Assembly (NCBI RefSeq): GCF_020595125.1
Contig: NZ_JACNMS010000001.1
Coordinates: 248,001-312,000, forward strand
Reading direction: 5' to 3'
Length of the DNA: 64,000 nt
Origin: Jeotgalibacillus aurantiacus
GTDB lineage: Bacteria > Bacillota > Bacilli > Bacillales > Jeotgalibacillaceae
Numbering within the stretch: position 1 is the stretch's first letter; every line of letters begins with the position of its first letter. The position numbers and the translations under genes are program-made. The notes beneath the pieces are model-generated. The model searched no databases, was not told where the DNA came from, and saw nothing but the letters and a program-made list of their open reading frames with translations. Of this stretch, positions 16,008 through 31,055 are shown in pieces.

Positions 16008-16847
16008 TTAGTTAAGACGGCCGACTTCGTTGACCGTTTTCTCCATGCTGCGGTCATACGCCTGCAGCACTTTTTGATTGGCTTCAAATGATCGGTAAGC
16101 TGTCATTAAATCCGTCATTGTCCGTGCACTGTCCACATTTGACCGTTCAAGTGAGCCCTGCACGACAGTGAAATTCACATCTGCAGCAGCATATGCATCT
16201 GGAAGCAGAACGCCTTCAGGGGCACGATACAGCTCGTCTCCTTCTTTCACAAGAGAGCGCGGGTCATCAGAATATGCCATTCCGATTCTGGCAACAGGTG
16301 CGCCATCCTGAATGATCTGTCCTTCAGGAGTTATTTCAAACTGATCGCTTGTCAATTCAATTCGCTCACCGTTTTCATCCAGCACATAATGACCGGCCGG
16401 CGTTGTTAAAAAGCCGTCAGGATCAAGCGCAAAGTTCCCGTTTCTCGTATAGCGGATGACGCCATCTTCATGTTCGAGAGGGAAAAACACTGCTCCCGGA
16501 AAACCAGTTTCTTCGTTAACAGGCATATCTCCCTGTATAATGGCTGCATCGGTTCTCAGCCCCGTTTCCCGGATATCTCCCTGTGTAAAAAGAGGAATCG
16601 CTTCCTGCATATATACACCTGTGTTCAAGCCGCCGACTACAGGTGAATTCGGCAAGGTCAAGCCGTTTTGTGTCGGAATTTCTGTTTTGCCAAGGCTTGA
16701 GAGCAGCATATCTGGAAAAGCACGCATGGCAGATTGATCCGCCTTGAAGCCAGGTGTATTTACATTGGACATATTGTTGGTCAGCATTTCTGTTTTTCTT
16801 TGCTGGGCGATCATGCCGGTTGCAACGGTGTAGAACCCTCTGAACAT
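16008..16847 (-). CDS. flhO: Flagellar basal-body rod protein FlhO (FlgF/FlgG family)
   Basis: The 279-residue protein is paralogous to flhP. It has an N-terminal LTNNMSNVNTPGFKAD motif (about 22-37), central beta-rich domain with a YTRNGNFALDPDGFL segment, and a C-terminal LERSNVDSARTMTDLM motif. It lies downstream of mbl with a 324-bp gap that contains palindromic element copy 3. GAGGTG precedes the start. No SigD-type promoter was evident in that gap. Confidence 0.93.
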   Translation of the reverse strand: MFRGFYTVATGMIAQQRKTEMLTNNMSNVNTPGFKADQSAMRAFPDMLLSSLGKTEIPTQNGLTLPNSPVVGGLNTGVYMQEAIPLFTQGDIRETGLRTDAAIIQGDMPVNEETGFPGAVFFPLEHEDGVIRYTRNGNFALDPDGFLTTPAGHYVLDENGERIELTSDQFEITPEGQIIQDGAPVARIGMAYSDDPRSLVKEGDELYRAPEGVLLPDAYAAADVNFTVVQGSLERSNVDSARTMTDLMTAYRSFEANQKVLQAYDRSMEKTVNEVGRLN

Positions 16848-16965
16848 GTTTGTTTCACCTCGTTATGTATTATGTATCTATTTATTATAGCAATTTTCGA
16901 CAGCTGTGCCATGAGTTTTTGTAAAATGGTTTATACCTGTACCGGACAAATTCTCTTAGAAGAGC

Positions 16966-17085
16966 GGCTGACTTCCGCTCCAGGGGACGCTTTCCTCGGG
17001 CGGGCGGTGAGCCCTGCGGCTTCGCCACCAGTCTCACCTGTCCCGCTTCTCCCGCAGGAGTCGCCCCCATTCGCTGCAGTCAGCC
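16966..17085 (+). repeat. Dispersed palindromic element, copy 3
   Basis: The arms begin GGCTGACT / AGTCAGCC and become imperfect further in. The core has GACGCTTTCCTCGG, GGCGGTGAGCC, TCTCACCTGTCCCGC and CGCAGGAGTC. It lies in the gap between mbl and flhO. Confidence 0.75.
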
Positions 17086-17171
17086 TGGTTATATTCGTTT
17101 GAAATTTTTGATTTTCATTTCGAAAAATAAACATTTAATCTTTTCTACAAATTAAATGACTTGATGGCAGC

Positions 17172-18167
17172 TTATTTCCGGCTCGCTATTTTATCGATGT
17201 TCTCAAGCATGATGCCTGTTCCGATTGCGACACAGTCCATCGGGTTTTCTGCTATGAAAACCGGTACTTTCAATTCTTCAGCAAGCAGGTGATCAATTCC
17301 GTGAAGAAGTGCCCCACCGCCTGTCAGAATAACGCCGCGGTCAATGATATCAGCTGACAGCTCAGGAGGTGTTTGTTCCAGAACGTTTTTAGCTGCCTGA
17401 ACGATCACAGCCACTGATTCGCGAAGTGCTTTTTCAACTTCAGATGAACGGATGGTAATCGTGCGCGGCAGTCCGCTTACCATATCACGTCCGCGGATTT
17501 CCATTTCTTCATTGCGGGAATCCGGGAATACCGTTGCAATATTGATTTTGATCGCTTCTGCTGTACGCTCACCGATCAGCAGCTTGTATTCTTTTTTCAC
17601 ATAGTTTAAAATGTCAGAATCGAATTGGTCACCCGCCATTTTGATTGATGACGACGTTACGATATCACCCATTGACAATACAGCTACGTCCGTTGTTCCG
17701 CCTCCGATATCCACAACCATGTTTCCGCTCGGCTGGAAGATATCCATGCCGGCACCGATCGCCGCCACTTTTGGTTCTTCTTCAAGGAACACACGTTTAC
17801 CACCACTTTTTTCAGCTGCTTCACGAATCGCTTTTTGCTCAACACTTGTGATGTTGGTCGGGCAACAGATCAGGATGCGTGGTTTTGATAAAAATCCTTT
17901 TACGTTCAGTTTATTGATGAAGTGCTTCAGCATGGCTTCCGTTACGTCAAAGTCTGCGATGACGCCGTCTTTGAGCGGCCGGGTTGCGATGATGTTACCA
18001 GGTGTACGGCCCACCATGTTGCGTGCTTCTTCACCTACTGCAAGCACACGGTTTGTTGTTTTATCGATCGCTACAACAGATGGTTCATTTAGAACGATTC
18101 CTTTTCCTTTTACGTGGATCAGCAGGTTGGCTGTTCCTAAGTCAATTCCTATATCTTTTGCAAACAT
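17172..18167 (-). CDS. mbl: MreB-like cell-shape protein Mbl
   Basis: This 331-residue bacterial actin forms membrane-associated filaments guiding lateral wall synthesis. It shows the phosphate loop IDLGTANLL (about 8-16), the DIGGGTTDVAVLS phosphate-2 region (about 157-169) and the GGGALLHGIDHLL adenosine motif near residue 285, plus the Mbl-typical start MFAKDIGIDLG. It sits directly downstream of spoIIID, as in B. subtilis, which together with the sequence separates it from MreB and MreBH. Confidence 0.95.
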   Translation of the reverse strand: MFAKDIGIDLGTANLLIHVKGKGIVLNEPSVVAIDKTTNRVLAVGEEARNMVGRTPGNIIATRPLKDGVIADFDVTEAMLKHFINKLNVKGFLSKPRILICCPTNITSVEQKAIREAAEKSGGKRVFLEEEPKVAAIGAGMDIFQPSGNMVVDIGGGTTDVAVLSMGDIVTSSSIKMAGDQFDSDILNYVKKEYKLLIGERTAEAIKINIATVFPDSRNEEMEIRGRDMVSGLPRTITIRSSEVEKALRESVAVIVQAAKNVLEQTPPELSADIIDRGVILTGGGALLHGIDHLLAEELKVPVFIAENPMDCVAIGTGIMLENIDKIASRK

Positions 18168-18376
18168 CTTACTGGTTGACTCCCTTCTTCTCGCTCACTA
18201 TTTTTTATATGTTCATATACTCTGATCAAATTAATAAGTATTTATCTAAATCATGTCAGAGAAAAATGATCAGGTTGGATTCTGCAGCAGTCATTTTGGC
18301 ATACATCGTTTATATCGGGTCAAAATGCACATTGTTTAAAAATAAGCATAGTCCAATAAGTATATCTTACCACAAC

Positions 18377-18424
18377 AAAAACAAGAGGTCATGAACCAAA
18401 CAAACGTTTGATTCATGACCTCTT
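18377..18424 (-). terminator. Terminator after spoIIID
   Basis: A perfect 13-bp stem, AAGAGGTCATGAA / TTCATGACCTCTT, with a T-rich tail on the minus strand separates spoIIID from mbl. Confidence 0.8.
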
Positions 18425-18436
18425 ATCCATGCTGAA

Positions 18437-18691
18437 CTACTGCTTCTGACCCTCATACTTTTTCTTTGTGGCAAGGCCACCCCTTAAATGGCGTATAGAC
18501 TTGTGATAATTAAGTATATGTTTTACTTCGTCTGCAAGCGCCGGTTGAAGCTCCGGCAGCCGCTCGGTAAGATCTTTATGAACTGTGCTTTTAGATACAC
18601 CAAAGGTTTTGGCTGTGGCGCGTACCGTTTCACCCGTCTCAACGATGTGTCTGCCAGCTGAGATCGTTCTCTCCCTGATGTAATCATGCAC
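18437..18691 (-). CDS. spoIIID: Mother-cell sporulation regulator SpoIIID
   Basis: The 84-residue DNA-binding protein controls many SigE-dependent mother-cell genes. The HTH (ATAKTFGVSKSTVHKDLTERL, in pieces residues 25-45) and the basic tail KSIRHLRGG-ATKKKY are nearly those of B. subtilis SpoIIID (93 residues); the acidic end is shorter here. The start is GTG at 18691, with GGAGG 8 bases upstream. Confidence 0.95.
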   Translation of the reverse strand: MHDYIRERTISAGRHIVETGETVRATAKTFGVSKSTVHKDLTERLPELQPALADEVKHILNYHKSIRHLRGGLATKKKYEGQKQ

Positions 18692-18751
18692 GATGCCGGC
18701 CTCCTATAGGTCCGTTTGTGCATTATATGCCATCAGGAGGCGTCATTATGC

Positions 18752-19429
18752 TTACTCTGAGAAAGAAATCGGATCAACTGCTACATCATCTTTATATACT
18801 TCGAAATGTACATGTGTACCTGCGTCAGGGTTTAGTTCACTCACACCGGATGTTGCGATGACCTGTCCCTGCATAACCTTGTCCCCGTTTGCTACAGCGA
18901 TATCCTGAACTGCCTGATATCGTGTAACGAGACCATCTTCATGCTCAATTTCCACAGCATTGCCGATAAATGGATCTTCTTGTACCAGTGTAACCGTTCC
19001 ACTCATCGCAGCTGTTACGTTAAATGATTCACCACTCTGAACAAGATCCACACCCAGATTCGGATAATAAGTCTGATTTACAACAACGAGTGCATTTTGC
19101 TGTTCCTCAGCTGATGCTTCCTGATCGTAGAAAGCACGGTGAACCGTTACTGCTGAAGGGTCTTCGACAGGCAAAGCCATCTTTTCAACCTGACTGTTCA
19201 CTTCTACAGCCTCTTCAGGTCCAAATGTGACGTCCTGCCCGTTTTCTTCATATGAAACTTCCTGCTGCGGATTGACCGCCATTTCCTCATTGCGATCCTG
19301 GAGTACGAACACGGTAGTCAAAACGAGTGCCCCGCATCCAAGATACAGCGCCGGTACAGCCCAGCGTTTTTGTGTAAAGCGTTTGAATTTTGTTTTTAGG
19401 GTAGATTGAGATTTGTCTCCCTTGATCAT
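18752..19429 (-). CDS. spoIIQ: Forespore channel protein SpoIIQ (degenerate M23 peptidase fold)
   Basis: The 225-residue protein has a basic N-terminus, one membrane segment (about 25-43) and an extracellular LytM-like domain (about 105-222). In the first zinc motif the expected His of HxGVD is Asn (PNLGVD), while the second motif HVH is kept, so the zinc site is incomplete and peptidase activity is unlikely. B. subtilis SpoIIQ also lacks one ligand; it acts as a scaffold with SpoIIIAH across the engulfment septum. The ATG at 19429 follows GAGGTG by 6 bases and is preferred to one 7 codons earlier. Confidence 0.88.
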   Translation of the reverse strand: MIKGDKSQSTLKTKFKRFTQKRWAVPALYLGCGALVLTTVFVLQDRNEEMAVNPQQEVSYEENGQDVTFGPEEAVEVNSQVEKMALPVEDPSAVTVHRAFYDQEASAEEQQNALVVVNQTYYPNLGVDLVQSGESFNVTAAMSGTVTLVQEDPFIGNAVEIEHEDGLVTRYQAVQDIAVANGDKVMQGQVIATSGVSELNPDAGTHVHFEVYKDDVAVDPISFSE

Positions 19430-19447
19430 TTTCATCACCTCAGCAAT

Positions 19448-19478
19448 CATTTTGAACGGTTAGAGGAAATTCTATACA
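19448..19478 (-). promoter_or_regulatory. Possible SigF/SigG-type promoter of spoIIQ
   Basis: TGTATA (19478-19473) is 15 bp from GTTCAAAATG (19457-19448). The -35 fits the forespore sigma consensus well; the -10 only partly (second base T instead of G). Confidence 0.35.
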
Positions 19479-19560
19479 TTGTCACAAATTATTTCTTCAA
19501 CATTCATCCTGACATGTTACAATCCCGTTAGGATGAATCCGGAAAGGACCTTTTCACGTT

Positions 19561-20022
19561 ATGAAAAAATGGCTTAAGATCATCGTTACTGCACTTCCTT
19601 TTCTTTATATGATATTGATTTGGATATTGTCGGGCCTTCCGCATAATGCGGTTGTAGAGCTTCCAAACGGTACCGTAGACCGCTTCTTGAAAGAATCTCT
19701 TCACCTCATTGAATTTGGAATTCTTCATTTGCTGTTTATCGCTGCTCTGCTGGTTCATGGACGCCTGACAACGGCTACTCATGCTCTGGCAGCTGTATTT
19801 GCTGCTTTTTATGGATTTATTGATGAAATTCATCAGGCATTTGTCCCCTACCGCTCAGCAACCGCCATTGATGCCGTAAAGGATCTGATTGGCGTGCTGC
19901 TCGTTTATATGATCGTACAGCGTTTTTACTTCTCAAAACGTTCGAATTGGCTGAGATCTGTTTTTGTAAAGATAGAGGAATGGTTTGGCTATAGAAAAAG
20001 AGAAAGCTCTGATCAATGGTGA
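19561..20022 (+). CDS. VanZ-like membrane protein
   Basis: The 153-residue protein has about four membrane segments and the VanZ signature: KESLHLIEFGILHLLF, then GFIDEIHQAFVPYRSATAIDAVKDLIGVLL. VanZ-family proteins are linked to low-level teicoplanin resistance in some species, but most chromosomal members have no known role. It diverges from spoIIQ. AAAGGA lies about 12 bases upstream of the ATG. Its stop codon lies inside the terminator hairpin. Confidence 0.85.
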   Translation: MKKWLKIIVTALPFLYMILIWILSGLPHNAVVELPNGTVDRFLKESLHLIEFGILHLLFIAALLVHGRLTTATHALAAVFAAFYGFIDEIHQAFVPYRSATAIDAVKDLIGVLLVYMIVQRFYFSKRSNWLRSVFVKIEEWFGYRKRESSDQW

Positions 20023-20038
20023 TCAGAGCTTTCTTTTA
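20001..20038 (+). terminator. Terminator overlapping the VanZ stop codon
   Basis: A perfect 15-bp stem, AGAAAGCTCTGATCA / TGATCAGAGCTTTCT, with a 4-base loop is followed by TTTATT. The TGA at 20020-20022 lies in the 3' arm. Confidence 0.85.
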
Positions 20039-20103
20039 TTGTGTGTAGATTTAATTGTGCCAGGGAGTATGTCTGCTTTACGTTGCGGTGCTGTGGAATG
20101 TAT

Positions 20104-20700
20104 ACTGCGGCCATGGCTACTAAGTATCAATCATGTGAGGCTTTTGATACTGAATTGACAAACTTCGGGTGTGAGCTCACGAAAGTTCGGACTCAACTCA
20201 CAAAAGTAGTCGCTGAACTCACAAACTTTACCACTAACCTCACAAATTCACTGCACAACCTCACGAACACAATTTCAATATGACACGAGAGGGCTGTGTT
20301 GGCTATGTGGTCTGCGGCCGCGCTACTAAGTATTTATCTTGTGAGGCTTTTGATACTGAACTCACAAACTTCGGGTGTGAGCTCACGAAAGTTCGGACTC
20401 AACTCACAAAAGTAGTCGCTGACCTCACAAACTTTACCGCTAACCTCACAAATTCACGGCATAACCTCACGAACTCAATTTTAATATGACATGAGAGGGC
20501 TGTGTTGGCTATGTGGTCTGCGGCCGCGCTACTAAGTATTTATCATGTGAGCCTTTTGATACTGAACTCACAAACTTCGGTTGTGAGCTCACGAAAGGAC
20601 GGACTCAACTCACGAAAGTAGTCGCTGAACTCACAAACTTTACCGCTAACCTCACGAATTCACTGCACAACCTCGCGAACTCATTTATCTATGTGCTACG
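20104..20700. repeat. Three tandem 206-bp repeats built of 21-bp CTCAC(A/G)AA units (locus 2)
   Basis: Three copies start near 20104, 20311 and 20517; the anchor GTGAG occurs at 20135, 20341 and 20547, exactly 206 bp apart. Inside each copy the word CTCACAAA or CTCACGAA recurs every 21 bp (copy 2: 20361, 20382, 20403, 20424, 20445, 20466). The third copy runs up to the last codons of spoIID. Because 206 is not a multiple of 3, the copies cannot form one protein. The tract lies between the convergent VanZ-like and spoIID genes. Confidence 0.9.
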
Positions 20701-21707
20701 AGAGATGGCACTGCCTGCTCGATTGGTGAGATCGTGATGTCTTTAAAATAATGGGACACAATTTCTGAATAGTTTTTGCCTTCGAGTGCCATTCCATTCG
20801 CGCCATATTGGCTCATTCCGACTCCGTGGCCGTATCCTCTTGTTTCTATCACAACCTGGTCTCCCTGCATGAGCCAGTTAAAGTCTGATGACCGTAAATT
20901 TAAGGCTTCCCGGATCTCCCTGCCTGAAAATGTTTTTCCGCCTATTTCGATTGTTTTTACCCGATTTCCGGGGGTCCGTTCTAGAATATTTCCTGCTTCA
21001 CCTTTAGCAAGTGTAATGCCCAGCTTTTTTTGAAACTCCCCAAGACTGATGGTTACTGTTTCTTCATAGCCCGGCGCTACTTCCTGGTCCCATTTGCTCT
21101 CCACCGATTTTAAATAAGGTATATCTTCATTCCAGTAGTCTCCCGCATTCTCAGTCCATCCATTGCTTGTTGAAAAAAAGGAGGCGGTTATGGGTTCCCC
21201 TTGATAAGTGATGATCTCTCCTTTTGTTTCCTGAACGGCTTCCTCTATTTTTTTCATTTTCCAATCGAAATCATCTTTCCAGATGGATTTGAGTTCTTCT
21301 TTATTTTTGTAGACCTGGTGAGTGGTCGTATCGGTTATTTCAGCACCACCGGGAAGCTCAGGCGCACCTTCTGCCAATATTCTGGTTACATAGGTTCTTG
21401 CGGCAAGTGCCTGGGCTTTTAGTGCTTCGATTTCAAATGAAGCCGGCATTTCACTTGCCACTACTCCTGCCACATAGCTTTCAAGGTCGATGGTCTCCAC
21501 CGTCTGATCCGCATCACGTAATACCGTGATCATCAGCTCCTGATCTTCAGGGGTTTTCTGCTCCTGTAATTCTGGCGTTACTGCTTTCTCTTGAGCGATT
21601 GGCTCACTTTTCACGAGGGCCTCTTTATTTACAATTAGTGCAGGTATCAGCAGGATCACAAGAAAGTAAAGAATGGTGAAAAGAATAAGTCGTGTCGTCT
21701 GGTTCAT
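20685..21707 (-). CDS. spoIID: Stage II sporulation protein D, lytic transglycosylase
   Basis: The 340-residue protein has an N-terminal membrane anchor (about 7-26) and the SpoIID domain. The ASEMPASFEIEALKAQALAARTY region (about 92-114, catalytic Glu in SEM) and the late GYGHGVGMSQYGA motif (about 293-305) are intact. It degrades septal peptidoglycan with SpoIIP and SpoIIM during engulfment. AGGAGGAG precedes the ATG. The last dozen residues run into the 21-bp repeat tract, so the C-terminus may have been altered by it. Confidence 0.93.
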   Translation of the reverse strand: MNQTTRLILFTILYFLVILLIPALIVNKEALVKSEPIAQEKAVTPELQEQKTPEDQELMITVLRDADQTVETIDLESYVAGVVASEMPASFEIEALKAQALAARTYVTRILAEGAPELPGGAEITDTTTHQVYKNKEELKSIWKDDFDWKMKKIEEAVQETKGEIITYQGEPITASFFSTSNGWTENAGDYWNEDIPYLKSVESKWDQEVAPGYEETVTISLGEFQKKLGITLAKGEAGNILERTPGNRVKTIEIGGKTFSGREIREALNLRSSDFNWLMQGDQVVIETRGYGHGVGMSQYGANGMALEGKNYSEIVSHYFKDITISPIEQAVPSLVAHR

Positions 21708-21827
21708 CGTCGCTCCTCCTGAATTGGGACATTGTTGAAGCGTATGCCTTTAAAGAATCGATTAGAAGTATGGAGGGATTTTTTATTGACGGTCTTCTGA
21801 AGCGTTTAATAAAATGCAAATAAAAAT

Positions 21828-21867
21828 AAAAAAGCAGTATACCCACGCAAAAACGTGTGTATACTGC
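21828..21867 (-). terminator. Terminator of murAA
   Basis: GCAGTATAC-CACG pairs with CGTG-GTATACTGC, followed on the minus strand by TTTTTTATTTTTATTT. Confidence 0.9.
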
Positions 21868-21931
21868 ATATAAACGTATAATTAAGAAATAGAATTCATG
21901 ATGTATAAGAATAAGAAGGATGAGTTCGGAA

Positions 21932-23230
21932 TTATACGCGTACTGCTTCTTCTCTTGTTTCTGTTTCTTCTTTAATACGTTCTACATCTGCACCAAGTGC
22001 AACAAGTTTGCCGTGGAAGTTTACATACCCCCGGTCGAGGTGCTTCAATTCTGTCACCTGTGTACGACCTTCTGATACAAGACCTGCAAGGATGAGTGCT
22101 GCTCCTGCACGAAGGTCAGTTGCGGCTACTTCTGCTCCCTGAAGATTGCTTGGCCCATTCATGATAACAGAGCGTCCTTCAATTTTAACGTTTGCATTCA
22201 TGCGGCGGAACTCTTCAACATGCATAAAGCGGTTTTCAAAAACGGTTTCTGTAATTACACCTGTTCCAGTCGCTTTCAGCATGAGTGCCATCATTTGTGA
22301 CTGCATATCTGTCGGGAAACCTGGATGCGGCATCGTTTTAATGTCAACGGATTTCAGTTCTCCATTTCCAATGACCCGAAGACCTTCGCCTTCTTCAATG
22401 ACTGTAACACCCATTTCCTTTAATTTAGCAGTAACAGAAGTTAAATGCTCAGGTACAGCATTCTCAATCAGGACATTACCATTTGTGATCGCTGCAGCAA
22501 TCATAAATGTTCCTGCCTCGATACGGTCCGGAATAATTGTGTGTTCTGCACCGTGAAGCTCTTCAACACCTTCAATGCGGATCGTGTCTGTTCCGGCTCC
22601 CTTGATTTTAGCACCCATTTTATTCATGTAGTTGGCCATATCAACGATTTCAGGCTCTTTTGCACAGTTTTCAATAATGGTTGTACCTTCTGCCAGTGTG
22701 GCAGCTGCCATAATGTTTTCAGTCGCCCCTACACTTGGGAAATCAAGATAGATTTTAGCGCCTTTCAGCTTGCCGTCAGCCTTCGCTTCAATAAAGCCAT
22801 TCCCTACTGTTACCTCAGCACCCATTGCCTCAAAGCCTTTCAGATGAAGATCAATCGGTCGTGAGCCGATAGCACAGCCTCCAGGAAGCGCTACCCTTGC
22901 ATGACCATTACGTGCTAAAAGCGGACCCATTACCTGAACGGATGCACGCATTTTGCGAACGTATTCGAATGGTGCTTCAATAGCCAGCTCGCTGCTAGCA
23001 TCTACAATCAGCTTGTTTTCTTCCTTTGTGTAATCAACCTTGGCGTTCAAATGAGTTAATACCTGATTAATGGTACCTACATCAGAAAGTGCCGGCACTT
23101 CAAGTAATGTACTTTTTCCTTTTCCCGCAAGCAATGCAGCTGCTAAAATTGGAAGAACTGCATTTTTTGCTCCTTCAACCTTGACTGATCCCTGCAGCGT
23201 GTTACCGCCGCGTACGATGATTTTTTCCAA
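21932..23230 (-). CDS. murAA: UDP-N-acetylglucosamine 1-carboxyvinyltransferase MurAA
   Basis: The 432-residue enzyme transfers enolpyruvate to UDP-GlcNAc, the first committed step of peptidoglycan synthesis and the fosfomycin target. The active-site Cys is in [11 protein letters not shown] (Cys119), and the KVEGAKNA substrate loop is intact. The start is TTG at 23230 with AGGGG 8 bases before it, giving the usual N-terminus MEKIIVRGG; a longer in-frame reading upstream has no homology to the family. A second MurA lies at 62.1-63.4 kb. A strong terminator follows. Confidence 0.95.
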   Translation of the reverse strand: MEKIIVRGGNTLQGSVKVEGAKNAVLPILAAALLAGKGKSTLLEVPALSDVGTINQVLTHLNAKVDYTKEENKLIVDASSELAIEAPFEYVRKMRASVQVMGPLLARNGHARVALPGGCAIGSRPIDLHLKGFEAMGAEVTVGNGFIEAKADGKLKGAKIYLDFPSVGATENIMAAATLAEGTTIIENCAKEPEIVDMANYMNKMGAKIKGAGTDTIRIEGVEELHGAEHTIIPDRIEAGTFMIAAAITNGNVLIENAVPEHLTSVTAKLKEMGVTVIEEGEGLRVIGNGELKSVDIKTMPHPGFPTDMQSQMMALMLKATGTGVITETVFENRFMHVEEFRRMNANVKIEGRSVIMNGPSNLQGAEVAATDLRAGAALILAGLVSEGRTQVTELKHLDRGYVNFHGKLVALGADVERIKEETETREEAVRV

Positions 23231-23623
23231 GTGAGTTCCCCTCCGCGTCTTCATTCTTCTATTACTATTCATATTCAACGTTAGTGACTGAAGTGATTGC
23301 TCCAATCGCCCAATAGACTCAGTTATCGTTCATCTCAAAAATACAAGTTAACATTTAAAAAACTAAAACATTACACATCTTATCAGTTTGAAACGCTTAA
23401 ACACAAGAGAAAAAAGTCATAATTCGTCATTTTTCAACCAATTTCATCAATCTTTTACACTTTTATATCGGCAAAGACTAAATTAATTTCAGCTGATTTT
23501 CTCTTGTATAGTAAACGTTCCATGTCACATTTGGCCGTATGCTTGAGTATTCCACGGTTGAATAAATTTAAACCACTAAAATCTGCATAAATACAGCATT
23601 TTTTTGTTTAGTGCTCTGACTTT

Positions 23624-23857
23624 CTACCATAAATATGGGAGCTGCTGCGACCAGGTTGTATAGGACAGGAAAAAGTCCGCAACTGATGAACCGATTGCAA
23701 TACTGACAAGGATAAAAAGAACTCGCGCCTGTAATACGCGGTTTGGCCGGATCGCTTTATCAAAGCGTAACGCCTGCATAGACCAGAACGCTAAAGCAAT
23801 AAATACAAGATGGATCATCATGCTGATAAGTGCCTGCTGACCAAATACAGTCATCAT
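23624..23857 (-). CDS. ywzB: DUF1146 membrane protein YwzB
   Basis: The 77-residue protein has two hydrophobic segments (about 8-30 and 45-65) and matches the YwzB/DUF1146 family by length, composition and position between murAA and the atp operon. Its function is unknown. AAAGGAG lies 5 bases before the first ATG; a second ATG follows directly. The 390 bp between it and murAA is AT-rich and holds nothing that I can name. Confidence 0.85.
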   Translation of the reverse strand: MMTVFGQQALISMMIHLVFIALAFWSMQALRFDKAIRPNRVLQARVLFILVSIAIGSSVADFFLSYTTWSQQLPYLW

Positions 23858-24140
23858 CTGAACTCCTTTCACTTAGACGTATTAAGTTTATCAAAGGTTT
23901 CTTATAATATGGTGAGAATTTGACCGTCTTTCGATCATTTTCGCAAAACAGCCCTTAAGTCATTCCGTGAGGTGACTTATTGTCTACTAATAAAAAAATC
24001 AAAATCCGTTCGAAAGTCTTTGATACAACAATGTATTGCTTTCCCGAAGTATTTACAATATAAACATATATTCTTTTAACTATGATTTTGAATGTAAACG
24101 CATATACATTTCCATACGGTCGCTTTATATCAATAACATG

Positions 24141-24186
24141 AAAAAAGCTGTCTGATCCGGCAGGCATTTGCCAATCCGGATCAGAC
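24141..24186 (-). terminator. Terminator of the ATP synthase operon
   Basis: GTCTGATCCGG pairs with CCGGATCAGAC and is followed by TTTTTT on the minus strand, 17 bases after the atpC stop. The rest of the gap to ywzB (23.86-24.14 kb) shows no gene. Confidence 0.85.
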
Positions 24187-24202
24187 AACCGGTCAATCAA
24201 AA

Positions 24203-24625
<423 letters not shown>

Positions 24626-24629
24626 CTAA

Positions 24630-26957
<2,328 letters not shown>

Positions 26958-27016
26958 TCACCACCCTTTAATGTTGAATTGCCGGTTCTCTGGAGACTGG
27001 CTCCAGAGAATCAACC

Positions 27017-28537
<1,521 letters not shown>

Positions 28538-28551
28538 TCATTTCGTGGATC

Positions 28552-29630
<1,079 letters not shown>

Positions 29631-29649
29631 TCAAGTCCGAAAACCTTCT

Positions 29650-29678
29650 ATTATATAAGTCATTTAGTTCTGTTTTAA
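29650..29678 (-). promoter_or_regulatory. Candidate internal promoter upstream of atpF
   Basis: TTAAAA (29678-29673) and a perfect TATAAT (29655-29650) are 17 bp apart, 46 bp before the atpF start codon. The -35 matches consensus at four of six bases. It lies downstream of the terminator after atpE. Confidence 0.5.
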
Positions 29679-29713
29679 AAAAATACAGAGACAATAACGT
29701 GCCTCTTCTTTTG

Positions 29714-29835
29714 GATCCAGTTCCGGTGCCTAGCCCCTCGAGGTCATAAGTCAAAGATGAACGAGGACAAAACCAGTCCTCTTTTCATCTTCGCCTTATG
29801 CTGGTCGGGGCTGAACAAGGCACCTTCACTTTTCT
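29714..29835 (-). repeat. Palindromic intergenic element A in the atp operon
   Basis: Nested inverted repeats: outer GGTGCC..AGCCCC / GGGGCT..GGCACC, middle CATAAG / CTTATG, inner AAGATGAA..GAGGAC / GTCCTC..TTCATCTT with a short loop. It begins GATCCAGTTCCGGT and ends CACCTTCACTTTTCT, ends shared with element B. It resembles, from memory only, a dispersed element seen in other Bacillaceae genomes. Confidence 0.75.
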
Positions 29836-29837
29836 AT

Positions 29838-29985
29838 GATCCAGTTCCGGTTCGCAGGGACTAGCAAACTTCCCACCCTCTCGTCCGATAAGTCAACATC
29901 GGCTCACTTCGTTCACCGTGTTTCCTTTATCTCCTTCGAGGGCAGTCCAGTTTGTACGTCCCTAATCGCTCACCTTCACTTTTCT
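29838..29985 (-). repeat. Palindromic intergenic element B in the atp operon
   Basis: It has the same ends as element A but a different interior: AGGGAC..CAAACT pairs with AGTTTG..GTCCCT, and GATAAG..ACATCGG pairs with CCGTGT..TTTATC around a GTGAACGAAGTGAG loop region. It abuts the T tract of the terminator that follows atpE. Confidence 0.7.
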
Positions 29986-30027
29986 TAAAAAATGGCGAAG
30001 GTTCTCTGAGAGTGATCTTCGCCATTT
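29986..30027 (-). terminator. Strong intrinsic terminator between atpE and atpF
   Basis: A perfect 11-bp stem, AAATGGCGAAG / CTTCGCCATTT, is followed on the minus strand by a run of T, 12 bases after the atpE stop. It has all marks of a full terminator although it lies inside the ATP synthase operon. Confidence 0.85.
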
Positions 30028-30039
30028 GATCGATGTAGA

Positions 30040-30315
<276 letters not shown>

Positions 30316-30339
30316 TCAATGACTGAACAGGTAAATATA

Positions 30340-31050
<711 letters not shown>

Positions 31051-31055
31051 TTATT

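Noticed and set aside
20104-20700. CRISPR array
   Set aside because: The conserved word is only about 8 bases and spacers about 13, and spacers repeat between the 206-bp copies; no cas genes are nearby.
20041-20737. Three small plus-strand frames reading as heptads with repeated L-T-N/K, the first two joined by ATGA
   Set aside because: They follow the 21-bp repeat, have no ribosome binding sites, and the 206-bp period shifts the frame between copies; treated as repeat DNA.
23955-24200. 81-codon minus-strand frame downstream of atpC
   Set aside because: It crosses the operon terminator and starts inside the atpC end; no family similarity.
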